64,000 nucleotides of DNA from Coptis chinensis (taxonomy: Eukaryota > Streptophyta > Magnoliopsida > Ranunculales > Ranunculaceae). The notes beneath the pieces were generated by a model, which saw only the letters and a list, made by a program, of their open reading frames with translations, did not search any database and was not told the origin of the DNA. Numbering within the stretch: the stretch's first letter is position 1; each line of letters starts with the position of its first letter. The DNA lies in contig CM027379.1 of the NCBI GenBank assembly GCA_015680905.1, positions 97,763,001 through 97,827,000 on the forward strand, written 5' to 3'. Shown here in pieces: positions 22,351 through 33,732 of the stretch. A program made the translations under genes and the position numbers.

Positions 22351-24146
22351 TTACATACACACCTACAACAAATGAGAGCCCATTGAAGCTACCCCCATAG
22401 ATATGGTATTAAATCGAGATCTAGTCTTTCTACTACTCTTTCAAAAATGCTCACCAGTCACCAACTCACCATGCTCCCCTAATCTTTTCAGTCATTCATC
22501 ATTCTAGCTCAAGACTTGCAAAGAAATATACTCCCAGTTTCAATTCTGATCCTCCAAAATGGTCATGGAACAATATTTAACTATTATAGCTAAATGTAAT
22601 TTTTTGTCTTGACGAGACCCCTGAGCAATGAAGTTCATTTCGCCAGAGTCCATTTCACCTCCCAATTACACATTCCATTAGCATACAAAAATTACAAAAA
22701 AAACACGCATTGAACTTACAGAGTGGTGCATAAAGGTGGTTTTCCTTGTCGCTCAAAATGTTTAATTAGTCATGATGGAGAACTCTATCATTTGATCTTG
22801 AATCTCAAAACAATTCCAAAGCATAAATTTATATACCTGCCAAGCAAACAACACAGCATCATTTAAAAAACAAATAAGTTACATTTACAAAACTAGCAAG
22901 TATAAAAATAAAATGAAAACCTTAGCAATTGTCGGTTAGTAATTACGTCCTATTTGGAAACGAAGCATAAAATTGATCCCCTCTCGATGTCCCAGCTCTT
23001 GTCCTAACATAAACAATATGTGCAAGTCAATGTGTCAAAACAGTTTGTATGCATGATGGAAAGGGTTTGAAATGGGTTAAGAAAGACTTACGGATTATTT
23101 GTGTACCAGTAGTTCAAACAAGAAACAAAGCCGAAGAAACCAGTATAGGAAACTAGTTTATAAACTATAGTTGGCTCAAAGAAGTGAGTGTTTAGATCAT
23201 TCCAAATAGAAATATCAAGAAAAGATATTAATTAATGCATCAAAGTTATGAACTTTACCTTTAGATAAGAAGAAAACACAAGCTTTAAACCAGTAAATTA
23301 CACCTTTTAGCTAGAATCATATAGATAAGAGAACAACAATTAAAGATAAAAGATAAAGCAATTATAATTGGTGATCGATTTGAAGTGCGTTGGTGAAACC
23401 CTTAGCTTTTGGCTAATAGTATATTTACCTGGGTAGTAACTTGAAGAGTGAAGACCAATTGATGGAAGTAGTAAAGATGGAGAACGACTCGCGGAAGTAA
23501 TGGAGTAGTGAAGATGGAAATGAAACCCTAGCTCTTGGTTTTTCTACTTTTTCTTTTTTGGTTGTTGTTTGAGAATTCGGATTTTGGGTCATTTCAATTT
23601 TCTCCAAAATAAAGGTGGGTAAAAATGAAACTGTCCACTTGAATGAACTCATATTTTATGCTTTTTTTAATTAAAAAATTGATTTTTAATTAATTTTTAG
23701 CCACCACACAATCCAGCTGCCACAAAAGGCATACCTAAAGTCGCGGCCCCAACTTAGTCGTTGCAAAATGCTACACATTTAGCCACGGCTAGCTCAAATT
23801 TATTGCGAGACATTCACTTTTTGCCATGAAAGGATATTGTCGAGGCAAAAAGGCGCCTTTTGCCACCATTTCTAGTTCCCGTGGCAACAACCTGCATCTA
23901 GCCACTACAACCATGGCCGCAGCAAAAAAGTCCGCCACTAAAAGTCACTTTTTTGGTAATGAGAGAAGGAGAGTTGGGAGTCAATGTTACCTAATACCTA
24001 CAATTACAAAGGAAGGGATTGGGGGCTATTTTCGATTTTTTTTTTTTTTTTTTTGTCACATGGGAAAGAGGTTAAAAAATCAGAAGTAGCTTGCTACGTC
24101 ATCCATGTCACTAAACCAGACCAAAAATAATGTCGCCCTAGAATTA

Positions 24147-26669
24147 TTGATATGTAAATGGTTTTGTAGGAAGGATTCAACTGTGGGGAAAAGCACACTA
24201 TCTCATTCATTTTATATGCACCATAGAGTATTTCATTCAGATTGTGGCATGTAGTATTACCATGCAAGGAAGAGGATGAAAATGTGAGCTTTAAGTTTAA
24301 ATATTTTATTAAAGTTGTTTTATATTATGTCACTGTGACAATTAATAACGCAGAGTAGTCAAAGAGGCAGTGTAACATGGCAGTCTAGTTGTTTGGAATC
24401 TTGGATTCTAGATGGGAGCAACAATCCCTCATTTAAGCACCCAATAACAATGCTCAAAAATATAAAATTTAGATATCATCTATCAAAACCAAATAATGAT
24501 AAAACTAATGAAATACTAAATGTGAAATTTAGCAAATTGCCATGCCGTCTAATAAATTAGGTGTTTAGATTTGTTAGCCTAATATAGGTTTTAGTTGCAA
24601 GAAAAATATTGAAGGGTGTGTTGCTAACACGATCGGTTAGGTGTTGAGTTTAGTTGCGAAAAAAAAAATCAATATAAAAAATAATGCGGAGGATGTTTCT
24701 AACATAATCGGGCTTTTTATTGAGAAATAAAATAGTGAATGAAGTGTTTCAAATTTTTGTTGGGCGTTTTTTAATTGCGATAAAAATAGTGATGGAGGTA
24801 TACTTATAAATTGTTAGAAAAGATAAAATCAAAATCATTATATTAGGGGGAGGGTTCCGGAAAGTTTGGGCTACCGGCTACATACATTTAGTGTAGAGGT
24901 GTAAGGGCGGTGTTAATGGTCTAGCTCCCAGTGACTCAAGAACTAAGAACCATTTAATTTTATGGTTCTAGTTCTTATTGGTTCTTAAAATTAAATTGTA
25001 GAACCTTATCCATAACTACTCATTCTTATATAGCGAGTACTTCTGTTCTAGTTCTTTGTTCTTAAGAGATTCACTATTTCACATGTGTTGTACTCTTCTT
25101 ATCTTGAAAATATATACTAAAAAAAATTACACAAACGAGTCACTTTTCAAAGATTAATATTATTAATTATCTCGTTCAAGAATATGAAAAATAAAATTGT
25201 ATTTTTAAGGTTGCTAGCCATACTTTTAAATTATTTATAATGATAAATAATATGAAAATAATATATTAACACTAAAACATAGAATTTCACATAACAAAAA
25301 TGAATGTCTGTACACTATAATTATAATTTTTTACGGTGCTAAAAACACAATAACATTCGGTTCGGGTCCCCTTTTTTTTAGAAAAAACTACTCAGTTACG
25401 GTTATGAATGAATGCCTAAGTTCTTTTTAGTACCCATTTCTATATGGTTTCTTAATTATTTTATTTTTATTTTTATTTTTTTGCGGTTCTGATTCCGAAT
25501 AAATATAATATGAGAAACAAATACATATATATATACTCAGCTAATTTGGAAGGGTACTAAAAATTATTCGGACCTGATATACTAAAAATATAATATAATA
25601 AAAAAATTTAGATAATTTGAAAACTCCTAACCATGAAAAAAATTGCTCTCAACCTATGAATTTTTATCAATGGTCCATAAATATCAATCTTGTAACCATT
25701 TTTTTGGCAAACTTAGAAATGTTCAAAGGATCTGATTTTTTATGGAGGTCATATCCATGGTGAGAACATCTTATCTACAAAAAATTAGCTCTTAAAACAT
25801 CTTAAAGGGTCCGGTGGGGGGTATTGTATAAAAAATGTTGTAAACAGAACCTTATATGGTGGTCATATAAGGTTCTTTGACTATGGTGGTCAGTTAGGCT
25901 ATGACTAAGGGTAACAAAAGTCGATAAGAAGTTGAACAAGATTGATTGGGGAACCTTTGTGTTCGACAGTTCAAGTGATGGAGTCTTGTGTACTGTTGCA
26001 TATTTTTTGTGAAAGTGATGGAGTCTTGCTTGCATTGCTATGATTGTTCTCGGTCCGGTTCTTATAGAAACCGTAGACCAACCGATATACTTGGTTTTCT
26101 AAAAGTCTAAACCGAAACCGAACCAAACTTGAATAAAAATCGATGTGATGTTCAGTTCGATTTTCGGTTTGGGCCTTCTATCTAACTTCAAATTGAAGCC
26201 TATATATATGGGCCTACTGATCACTAGCCAAGTAAATTTAATAAATATACTGAATAGTATTGATGCTAATGAGAGAGAGAGAGAGAGAGACACATTCACT
26301 GTAGCCACATTCTAGACATAGTGCATGCCATTTCTTGATTCAAAGGACAAAAAATTTCATGAGAAAATATTTGCCATAAGAAAATGCATTTGTTTGTCGT
26401 ACATGGCACAGCCCACTAGCTATTTTGGCCCAACAACACGTTGAGGTCAATGCCCATTGCTCCACATTGCTTTAAATATATAATTAATTAGGCAAAGAAA
26501 CCGGAGGTGTAGCACAAAACTTCATTTGTTATAGTTTAAATCTTTGACTTTGGACTTCATTAAGTAGGTGTGGCAACATCGTGGTTCGAATCCCTGCACC
26601 TTCATTTTGTTTTTTGTTTTATCTTTTCCTTTGTAGTCCCCCACCCCACACACACACCCTTCTACCACC
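24147..26669. other. Intergenic AT-rich DNA, no gene seen
   Basis: About 2.5 kb between the nested block and the second Harbinger element. No ORF has family features. A stretch from 24895 (tagaggtgtaagggcggtg) loosely resembles a hAT terminus but lacks a partner. A (GA)n run lies at 26271-26290. At about 26500-26620 a B-box-like GGTTCGAATCCC suggests a SINE remnant, but a matching A box is not clear. Confidence 0.45.
26271..26290. repeat. (GA)n microsatellite
   Basis: Ten perfect GA units. Confidence 0.95.
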
Positions 26670-27149
26670 TTAGAGCATCTTTATGAGTGATACTTTCCTT
26701 GCATCAAACACCAAATATTGATATTTGGTGTTTGATGCATCTTTATGAGTGATACCAACAATTTGGTGTTTTTTCAACTTCAGGAGAGTCACTTGTTGAT
26801 GAAAACACCAAATCGGCCAATATTTGGTTTCAGCTTTGGTGCTGTACCAAATCTCTCTCGCGGTTTTAGAAAAACCGAACGGTTTTTCCAACACCGCATG
26901 GGCTTGGGCTGCTAAGTGGGCTTCTATGGCGCGGTTTTGCCAATACCGCGTGCATTTTTTCTAAAAATTAGGAACTGTGCATAGAAGTTAAGAAATTAAG
27001 AATTATGCATAGAAGTTAAGAAATTAAAAATTGTGCAATTGAATAAATTAAGAATTGTGATCCAAAATCTAAGAAATTAAAGAAATTAATAGTTGTGCAA
27101 TCCAAAATCTATGATTATGATCTAATATCCAAAATGATCCAAAACCTAT

Positions 27150-27719
27150 TGTGTGTACCATACATTATATTTTCAGTCCAAAGTGTACTCGAACCATAGA
27201 CCGGATGTGGGACCAGCGGCAGACTAGTCCAGTGGTTGTCTAAATAAACACTTTTGGATCATTCGGTCTTCTAATCCGTCAAAGTTCATAACAGGTCTAG
27301 GTCCCATCTAGGTGGCCCAAATTCATGGATCCAATCCGTTCGGATGATTCTGATCCAATAATCCGATCCGCAGAAGCAAAAAATCCTAGTGCAATCCGAT
27401 AAGATCTTGTACAAGGATAGAATGAAATCTTGGGGAATGATCATATTTTAGATAAAATCATACTAGGATTCATCAAGGAAAGCAATCTCCGAGAATCACT
27501 TTCTTGGCCGCCAAGGCAGGAGATTGTTATATATACGGAGGCTTCTGCAGCCTCCAGAACTACGTTTTAAGAGACTTGATCCCGGATTTTTCACTGGGTA
27601 CGTAGGCAACCAGAACGTTGGTGCAGTCTCTCTTCCTCAAAAATCCCAATCCCCATCTCTTTCGAGCTTTCGGAAGCACCATCACATCGGGAGTGTCGGG
27701 TTAACTTTTTGCCCCGACA
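27150..27719. mobile_element. Solo LTR (570 bp) inside the PMD-carrying element
   Basis: Starts TGTGTGTACC and ends CCCCGACA, flanked by CCTAT on both sides (27145-27149 and 27720-27724). The end includes an inverted motif, GTGTCGGG with CCCGACAC. Inside is the 'gacttgatccc ... gggtacgtaggcaacc' motif seen in many plant retrotransposon LTRs. No internal region is present. It inserted just after the stop of the PMD gene, so it is younger than the carrier element. Family not assigned; orientation is uncertain, probably plus by the placement of the motif. Confidence 0.85.
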
Positions 27720-27739
27720 CCTATTATATTACATAAAAT

Positions 27740-30012
27740 TTATTTAGCTCTCTTCTTATGCCTCTTACTACTTGATGCCTCTCCTCTCTCTATTTGGATG
27801 TTCCGAAGCTGCTCCTCTAAGTTCCTAACCTGAGAACCAAGATCTTCTCTGTCTGCACGAAGGTTAACTACCTCAGCCTGAAGTTCATCATATCCCTAAT
27901 GTTGTTGCGTGTACACCTGCTGAATATCCTCATACGCTTTTTGCGTCTCGTCATACGCACGTTGGGATTGCTGATATGTTTGAGAATATGCCTCCTCTCT
28001 TTCTTGGCTATAATGATACACAACAGTCCTCATCCCATCAAACATACAAATCTGGTTCTCATATCTTTCCCGAACCTCAGCCTGAAAATCAAATAAAATA
28101 CATTGTGAGTACATATTATATATATAATGAATAAAAAAAAAACTAAACTCACCGTGGTATACTGATTAATCTACGGCTCTAACTCATGGCAACGAGCACG
28201 AGGTACTTCAGGAATGGAAATGTAAGTAGCCTCCCCATCAGGTCCACACATGACAAACATCTGAGGATTACTGGCAGACACAGGAGATGGATGATATGCA
28301 TTCAGAGGTTGTGGGTTGTAAACAGGTTATGGCAGATGAGGAATACGTAGCTCACGTCTCATCCCTTCTAGGCTCACAAACTCGAAATTGCTAGCCCGAC
28401 CAACAGGGGGCAACAACGGACCCATAGAGACACAGTTCCACCATCTATAATACTGATCAGTAGTCTGCTCAACAACAAAATAAGACACATCTGGCCAAAT
28501 ACCACAACTGGCATGAACTTCATGAACTTGAGTTCTACTCCACGACTTTGCATCACTAACATCTGGCATGGGAGCACATGGAACTCCATAACGCCCAACA
28601 TATCCGTCGCCAAGCCCATACAAACCTTACTAATCCGCGTCACGACAAAACAACTTTGTGATGTGACAACACATAAGCATGCTGCACAACTGGATCATAT
28701 CGTCAAAGGCAATAGACAAATGCCAAGGTCTCCACTCAATAGATGACAATGATCTAATATCAATCTGAGCATGAGCCATACAGACACTATTTCTAATCTG
28801 CCCCTTGTTACGAGTCAAGTGAGGCCCTCACCAACTTGCAAATCTAGGGCGAGTATCAGCAATCATGTCTATGTTAGGACAAAGACATCGAATGTACTCA
28901 TAAAACCAAATCTCTAAAAGTCCTGTGAATCCTGCAATCTGATGACTTCTACTTCTGAATGTTTGTGAAGCTTTATCTAACGCCGATATCAATTTGGCAT
29001 ATATTGAGCTACTAAGGTCATAATCTCTCATATTATGCAAATCAGAAACATAAGCATAATATCCAAGTCATACCGTAGAATGGCTATTTAAAAATAGAAC
29101 ATGCCTAATAAAAAACATCAAAAAAGCCCTAACATACACATCAGCACCCTCACTACCAGGTAGAATAGTCAAAGCTAACTCCGCTCGTGTATCAGGATGC
29201 AAGAGGGGTTCTATATATGCAGTTTTAATATGAGATAGCTTAATACCAAAAGAATCATAAGCATCCGCATCCAAACGAGGAAAACTCATAAGCATACTAT
29301 CCATATTCTCATAATTTGTATGAAAAGGTATCGGTTGGCCTATACCGATACTCAACCCAGAAATCATGGTGAAGTCTAGTGGTGTGAACCCTAACTCCGC
29401 ACAAGGAAAATGAAATGTATGAGTTGTATTCCACCATCTTTCTACTAAAGCTATGGCCACTGCCCAATCAGCCTTCTCATAATCAACATCAACCAAAAGA
29501 CCCAAAGGTGTACACAAAATATTATCTCTAATATGTACAAACTCATCCAAACTTTTAATAACCTTCCACCACTCTCTAACACCAAGTAAAGCCGATCTAA
29601 CTCGGTAGTCAATAACATGATGATATTATGAAAAAAAAATACATATAAGATAAATAATTAATTGGTCCAACTCAACTAATTATTGTATAATATTCAAAAT
29701 ATTTAATCAAAACTAATTAATTATCTGAGTATTAGTCACTGCACTCAACACGTGTTTTGTATCACGTGTAGAAGACACAACTTGCATATCAAATGCTTCA
29801 CCAGGATTAAATTGTCAATCGAAGTCGTTCAACTGATACTCAAGTACATAGGAATGTCTATCAGTCGGCGCGACATTCTCGGCTTTTTCTCCCCCACCGT
29901 TTTGTACTTCCTCGGGTTCTTGTACCTCTCCCTCATCGCCAATGTCGTTTGTGTACTGCCAATACACATCGTCATTATCGTCATCACTCTCGAAAAGTTC
30001 AAAAGGATCCAT
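27740..30012 (-). pseudogene. Plant mobile domain (PMD, aminotransferase-like) gene, decayed
   Basis: The start at 30012 gives MDPFELFESDDDNDDVYWQY, an acidic N-terminus. After an intron-like gap the PMD follows at about 29620-28630: VREWWKVIKS, ALVERWWNTTHTFHFPCAE, LGFTPLDFTMISGLSIG, then SRSHQIAGFTGLLEIWFYEYI with ...CPNIDMIADTRPRFASW, then IEWRPWHL. Family hallmarks are the ALVERW..THTFH block and the GF.GLL..W.YEY block. A C-terminal Gln/Glu-rich coiled coil (EREEAYSQTYQQSQRAYDET near 28000) ends with basic SSSKRHKKRAK and a stop at 27740-27742. At least three in-frame stops (for example after LNSHSTV and after RFASW) mark it as broken. PMD proteins (MAIN/MAIL1 kin) act in silencing and meristem upkeep, and PMD copies are often carried by transposons. 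Confidence 0.8.
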
Positions 30013-30372
30013 ATAAAATTTCAAGAGTTTAGGTAGGTTTTTGTGTTTTTTTTTTACTAAGGAAAAGGTTTATAATTGAGAGAAAAGTTGTAAGTGATTG
30101 AACCGCGCGGTTTTGGTCATGTATATATAGAAATAGCACGCGGTGTTGAGAACACCGCGCGGTTTTGCGGGCTTGGACTTGTCATATGGGTTTTAGTGGC
30201 ACGGTTTTGGGAAAACCGCGTGGGCTATATGGCGCGGTTAATCCAAAACGCGTCATTTGATGTCAAAAATTTGGTGTTGTTCCTAAAGATGGTTGGTGTT
30301 TTTTTGGTTTGGTGTTTGGTTTGGTTCAAAATTTTGGTGTTTTTTTTTGTTGCTCTCCTAAAGATGCTCTTA

Positions 30373-30915
30373 TTATACTCACTTTTTGCATTAGATAATT
30401 AAAAGTTTTTTTGTTGTAAAAGTGTGGGAAACGAGGGGTTTGTTTGATAATATAATTGCATTTTCTTGTGTTCAATTCAATTAATGTTTTTTCAAATGTT
30501 ATTATATTATATAAGTTTTTAACTATTATAAAATAATTAAAAAAATCATAAAAATGAAAAATGAACCCAAACTAGTGTGGACTAAGTTGGGGCCTTTGGA
30601 CTGCTGGGGCCCTAAGTAGTTGCATATTCTTCTATAGGGTTGAGCTGGCAACCTCTGGTTGAAATTTGTTTATTCTTTTTCTTTTTCTCCCAAGCTCTGG
30701 TTAAAACTTGTTTATTCTTTTTCTTTTTGTCCCAAGGTGGATGGGATTCATAATGAATAAGTAGACATTTGAACATTTCCGACTCAATGATAATGTCGAA
30801 TAATTGCAACCTGCAATAATCATAAACATGAGGTAACGGCGATGCTACAGATGTAATGAAAAAGCTCCAACTGCTCCCCTAAATAAGCATCCTCTCCCAC
30901 AAAAATCAGGGTCAC
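30373..30915. other. Intergenic; short direct duplication, no gene
   Basis: AT-rich DNA. At about 30651-30736 two ~45-bp near-identical units, each holding 'cttgtttattctttttcttttt', lie in tandem. No coding content was seen. Confidence 0.6.
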
Positions 30916-30919
30916 CCGC

Positions 30920-31053
30920 TTTGACCATTTTTTTTTTTTATTGGCAAGTCTGTTTTCAAACGAGATCAATAACTCATTTATGCAGAGGGTCGAACCCCAT
31001 ACCTCTAGTATATCACCTAAAGGTTTTACCAACTTTGCTAGTTGGCACCTTTC
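30920..31053 (-). mobile_element. tRNA-derived SINE
   Basis: Read on minus it starts AGGTGCCAACTAGCAAAGTT with an A-box-like CTAGCAAAGTTGGTAA (tRNA consensus TRGCNNAGYNGG). About 30 bases later comes a B-box-like GGGTTCGACCC. It ends after 'cttgccaat' in an A-run (T-run at 30930-30940 on plus). The spacing of the boxes and the A-tail fit a Pol III-driven plant SINE. It lies directly upstream of the truncated LINE at 31139, on the opposite strand. Confidence 0.75.
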
Positions 31054-31138
31054 TATGAAACAAAAAGCTGATCATACTAAAAGTCTAAAACTCTAAACGG
31101 TGGTTGAAGTGGATACATAAAAGGGTACACAAGTATCC

Positions 31139-33200
31139 ATGAATGACGACTCCAAAACTTCTCTTATCATTGGAGGGTCGAGTGTTGAAGAAAGTCATTT
31201 CTTATCTAATATCATAGAGGTGAAACTTGTCCAACTTCTAGTCACCTACCTGGGACTATCTTTAGTTTCTGCTAGGTTTGGTATCAGGGAATGCCAACCT
31301 CTGATCGAAAAGGTAACAAGCAGTATTCAAAATTGGAAATCAAGATGCCTTTCTCATGTTGGCAGACTTGAATTGATCCATTTTGTCCTCTCTTCTTTCC
31401 ATGTTTACTGGGCTAGGACTTTCATTTTCCCCATCTCTGTCCTAGATGAGATTACAAAAATCTATAATAAATTCCTCTGGAGTGGGCCGTCAATGGAAAT
31501 ATGTATATATCACGCAAGTAAAGGTAGAAGTGCTCTAAGAAAAAAGGAAGGGAGACTCGGCATTATGGATTTGAGATTATGGAACAAAACATCTTACCTT
31601 GGTCTTGTTTTTAGACTTGTCTCAAAAGATAACTCTAACTCTTTGGACAACTTGGACATGACAAAATCACATTAAGAATGATTATTTCTAACACCTCAAG
31701 ATCCTGAAAGATTGCTCATGGGTTTGGTGTCATATCTTGAAGTCTAGGGATGATGCTAAGAAGTTCATCAAATACAACATCTCCAATGGTGAACTTATTC
31801 ATGTTTGGTATGACCCATGGTGCTCTGTGACTCTTTTCATTGATTTGCTAGAAGCCAGAACTCACTTGCAAGTTCCTTTGGATGCAAAAGTTAATTCTAT
31901 TCTAACAACAGGATCTTGGAATGATATTGTTTTAAACCTTCCTCAAGGGCCTCTAAAGAACATAATCTTAGGAACCACTATCAACATATTCTCTTACATG
32001 TTAATAAGATTATTTGGACTCCTAGTTCTAATGGCATTTTCTCATCCAAGTCAACTTATGAAGCCTTGCGAATTCCAAGAGAGAAAGTGATATGGTATAA
32101 CCTTGTTTGGGGCAAGCATGTCATGCCCAAACATTCCTTCACTTGTTTGGCAACTATTTGCGAATAGTTTGGCCCACACAAGATAAGTTGGTTAAAACGA
32201 AGGTTCTTCGGACATCAAATTGGTGTTTGTGTAATCTGGTGAGAGAACTAAAATCATCTATTCTTTGATTGCAATTACTCCTCCTCCATCTCGAGTCGAG
32301 TCAAATCCTATATAGGTCTTAGTGCTTTTACTACGACCTCGAATAGTGAGTGACATGAAATTATGAGAATCTGCAGATCCAACACATCATCAGCTGAGAT
32401 TCTCAAAGCATTTGCTTGTGCCGCTGTTAGTTTCATTTGGAATGAGTGTAACCAGCGAAGATTTGAACATAAGTCACAACCATGGCAAGTGGTTTGTACT
32501 TCTCTCATGAACTCCTTGAAGGTTCATCTCTAGGGGATTTTTTGCAAACGTGATTCTAAATCAGGATGCTAAACTCCTTATGGATAGACTTGGTATCATG
32601 GCTACCTATAGACAAAGTACTCCTACCAGTTGTATCTGGACCAAGCTTGATGGAGACACAATCAAGCTCAATTCTGATGCTTCTGTGACAGATGATCATT
32701 TTGGAGCTGAAGGCACCATTCAAGATTGCAATGGAGGCGTTCTTCTTGCTTACTCAGGTTCAGGAGGTACTAGGTCAATTTTATATCAAGAACTGAAAGC
32801 CATCTATGATGAGTTACTTGGTTGTGAGATATTGCGAAAAAGGCAGATCTTAGTTGCTTCAGACTCCTTGAATGCGATTCATATTTTACTGGGCAAGGAA
32901 ATGGCTCTTTGGTGTTGTTAGGATCTTCCCGCTGCCATTAAAGATGTAGTTTCTAGGATGCTTCGTGTTGAATTCACACATGTTTTTCGAGAATGTAATA
33001 GGACTTCTGATTATTTGACAGCTCTAGAATCTTATAATGGTTGTAACTACTTTGTACCTCCCCTTAAAGCTAGACTTCAAACTATTGTAGGTGAGACCAA
33101 ACAGGTCATATGTATTTCAGATTTTAAACTAATGAACAAGGGGTCTGTAACCTCAAACTTTTTTTTTTTTTTTAAAGTATGGATGAATGAACTTGAATTC
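31139..33200 (+). mobile_element. 5'-truncated L1-type LINE (RT tail, zf-RVT, RNase H)
   Basis: Three frame-separated pieces follow the order of a plant L1 ORF2. At 31139-31675 is the end of the reverse transcriptase region with VTYLGLSLVSARFG, ECQPLIEKVTSSIQNWKSRC and SHVGRLELIHFVLSSFHVYW. At about 31700-32200 is the linker and zinc-finger zf-RVT region (ILKSRDDAKKFIKYNISNG, then WYNLVWGKHVMPKHSF). At 32550-33130 is an RNase H-like domain (IKLNSDASVTDDHFGAEG, then ASDSLNAIHILLG). Several frameshifts and stops separate them. The endonuclease and catalytic RT core are missing, so it is 5'-truncated, as LINE copies usually are. An A/T-rich 3' zone lies near 33160. Confidence 0.85.
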
Positions 33201-33257
33201 TTGCCTATAACCCTCTATCTGGAACACATACATTTGGTTGTCGGAAGTCGGAACTGA

Positions 33258-33732
33258 AATTGTCTGCTTGTCAATGTGCTTAGGAGTTGGGATACTTGAT
33301 TAAGAAGTCTAAACAATTGCGTTCAACATTTGCATTTTAATCACGAAGAACAAGAAGTAGAAGAAAAACAGATGTTCTGTATAAGGAGATATCATTATAT
33401 TTTTAAGTCAGTGCTTAAGAATCTACAATAACACAACCAAAAAAGTGCAAACTCGCTGACTAAGAACACAACCTATCACTATGCCACACACAGACAACAC
33501 ACAAAGAATGAACATTCAACTAGATTTATCATACATACAACACGAAATTAGACTTGTAGCTAATTAGATCAAGATCAAACCATTAATACCGATGTCAGTG
33601 TGCTAGTAGATCTCTTGGATCAATTATGTCAAACTAATCATTCAGCTTTCTCTTCGCCTCATATCTCACATTCTCTTAGTTGCAACTGAATGAAGAAATA
33701 CATCATAGCCATATCTACACAATCCTCAAATC
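33258..33732. other. 3' flank of the ARM-repeat gene; no gene
   Basis: No coding region was seen. It includes the likely 3' UTR of the minus-strand ARM-repeat gene, with A/T-rich stretches but no polyadenylation site I can fix. Confidence 0.5.

Larger units (their letters stand above)
17527..23961. mobile_element. CACTA (En/Spm) DNA transposon, non-autonomous
   Basis: The left end is CACTACTAAAAATATGA (17529) and the right end, read inward, is CATTACCAAAAAAGTGAC, an imperfect partner. Both ends carry many short subterminal repeats of the CACTA type, variants of 'ttgccacg', 'gtggcaa' and 'gccgcg', at 17540-17840 and 23700-23950. It is flanked by AGA at 17524-17526 and 23962-23964. Two extra bases (TC) stand between the left AGA and CACTA. 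The empty site is preserved in copy A near 8010 (ggtggaagagagaagg by inverse reading). No transposase was found. About half of its length is a later solo LTR. Confidence 0.85.
9127..24146 (-). mobile_element. Inverted-repeat element, copy B, split by two insertions
   Basis: This is the inverse of copy A (7822-8563), now in three pieces: 9127-9453, 17294-17526 and 23962-24146. Together they are about 737 bp once the duplicated target bases are subtracted, against 742 bp for copy A. The first gap is an LTR retrotransposon flanked by ATACC; the second is a CACTA element flanked by AGA. Copy A preserves the uninterrupted sequence at both points, so it acts as an empty site for both events. Either A and B are two separate insertions in opposite orientation, or they are the arms of one ~2-kb foldback element. 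Confidence 0.8.
26673..30369. mobile_element. Harbinger-type element carrying a PMD gene
   Basis: The left end GAGCATCTTTATGAG and the inverse of the right end, GAGCATCTTTAGGAG, match at 14 of 15 positions. Both are flanked by TTA (26670-26672 and 30370-30372), the standard PIF/Harbinger target. The ends and subterminal text (ggtgttt runs; 'gcgcggttttgcc' and 'aaaaccgcg' motifs near 26880-26960 and 30100-30250) match the element at 1-2083. No Harbinger transposase or Myb ORF is inside. Instead, most of the length is a minus-strand plant-mobile-domain gene (27740-30012). It is therefore non-autonomous and was presumably moved by relatives such as the one at 1-2083. A solo LTR sits at 27150-27719. 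Confidence 0.85.

Noticed and set aside
26500-26620. A second SINE or tRNA around GGTTCGAATCCC
   Set aside because: The B box is good but no A box at proper spacing or A-tail was convincing.
30950-31053. A tRNA gene
   Set aside because: Only A- and B-box-like motifs are present. It cannot fold as a cloverleaf and ends in an A-tail, so SINE is the better call.
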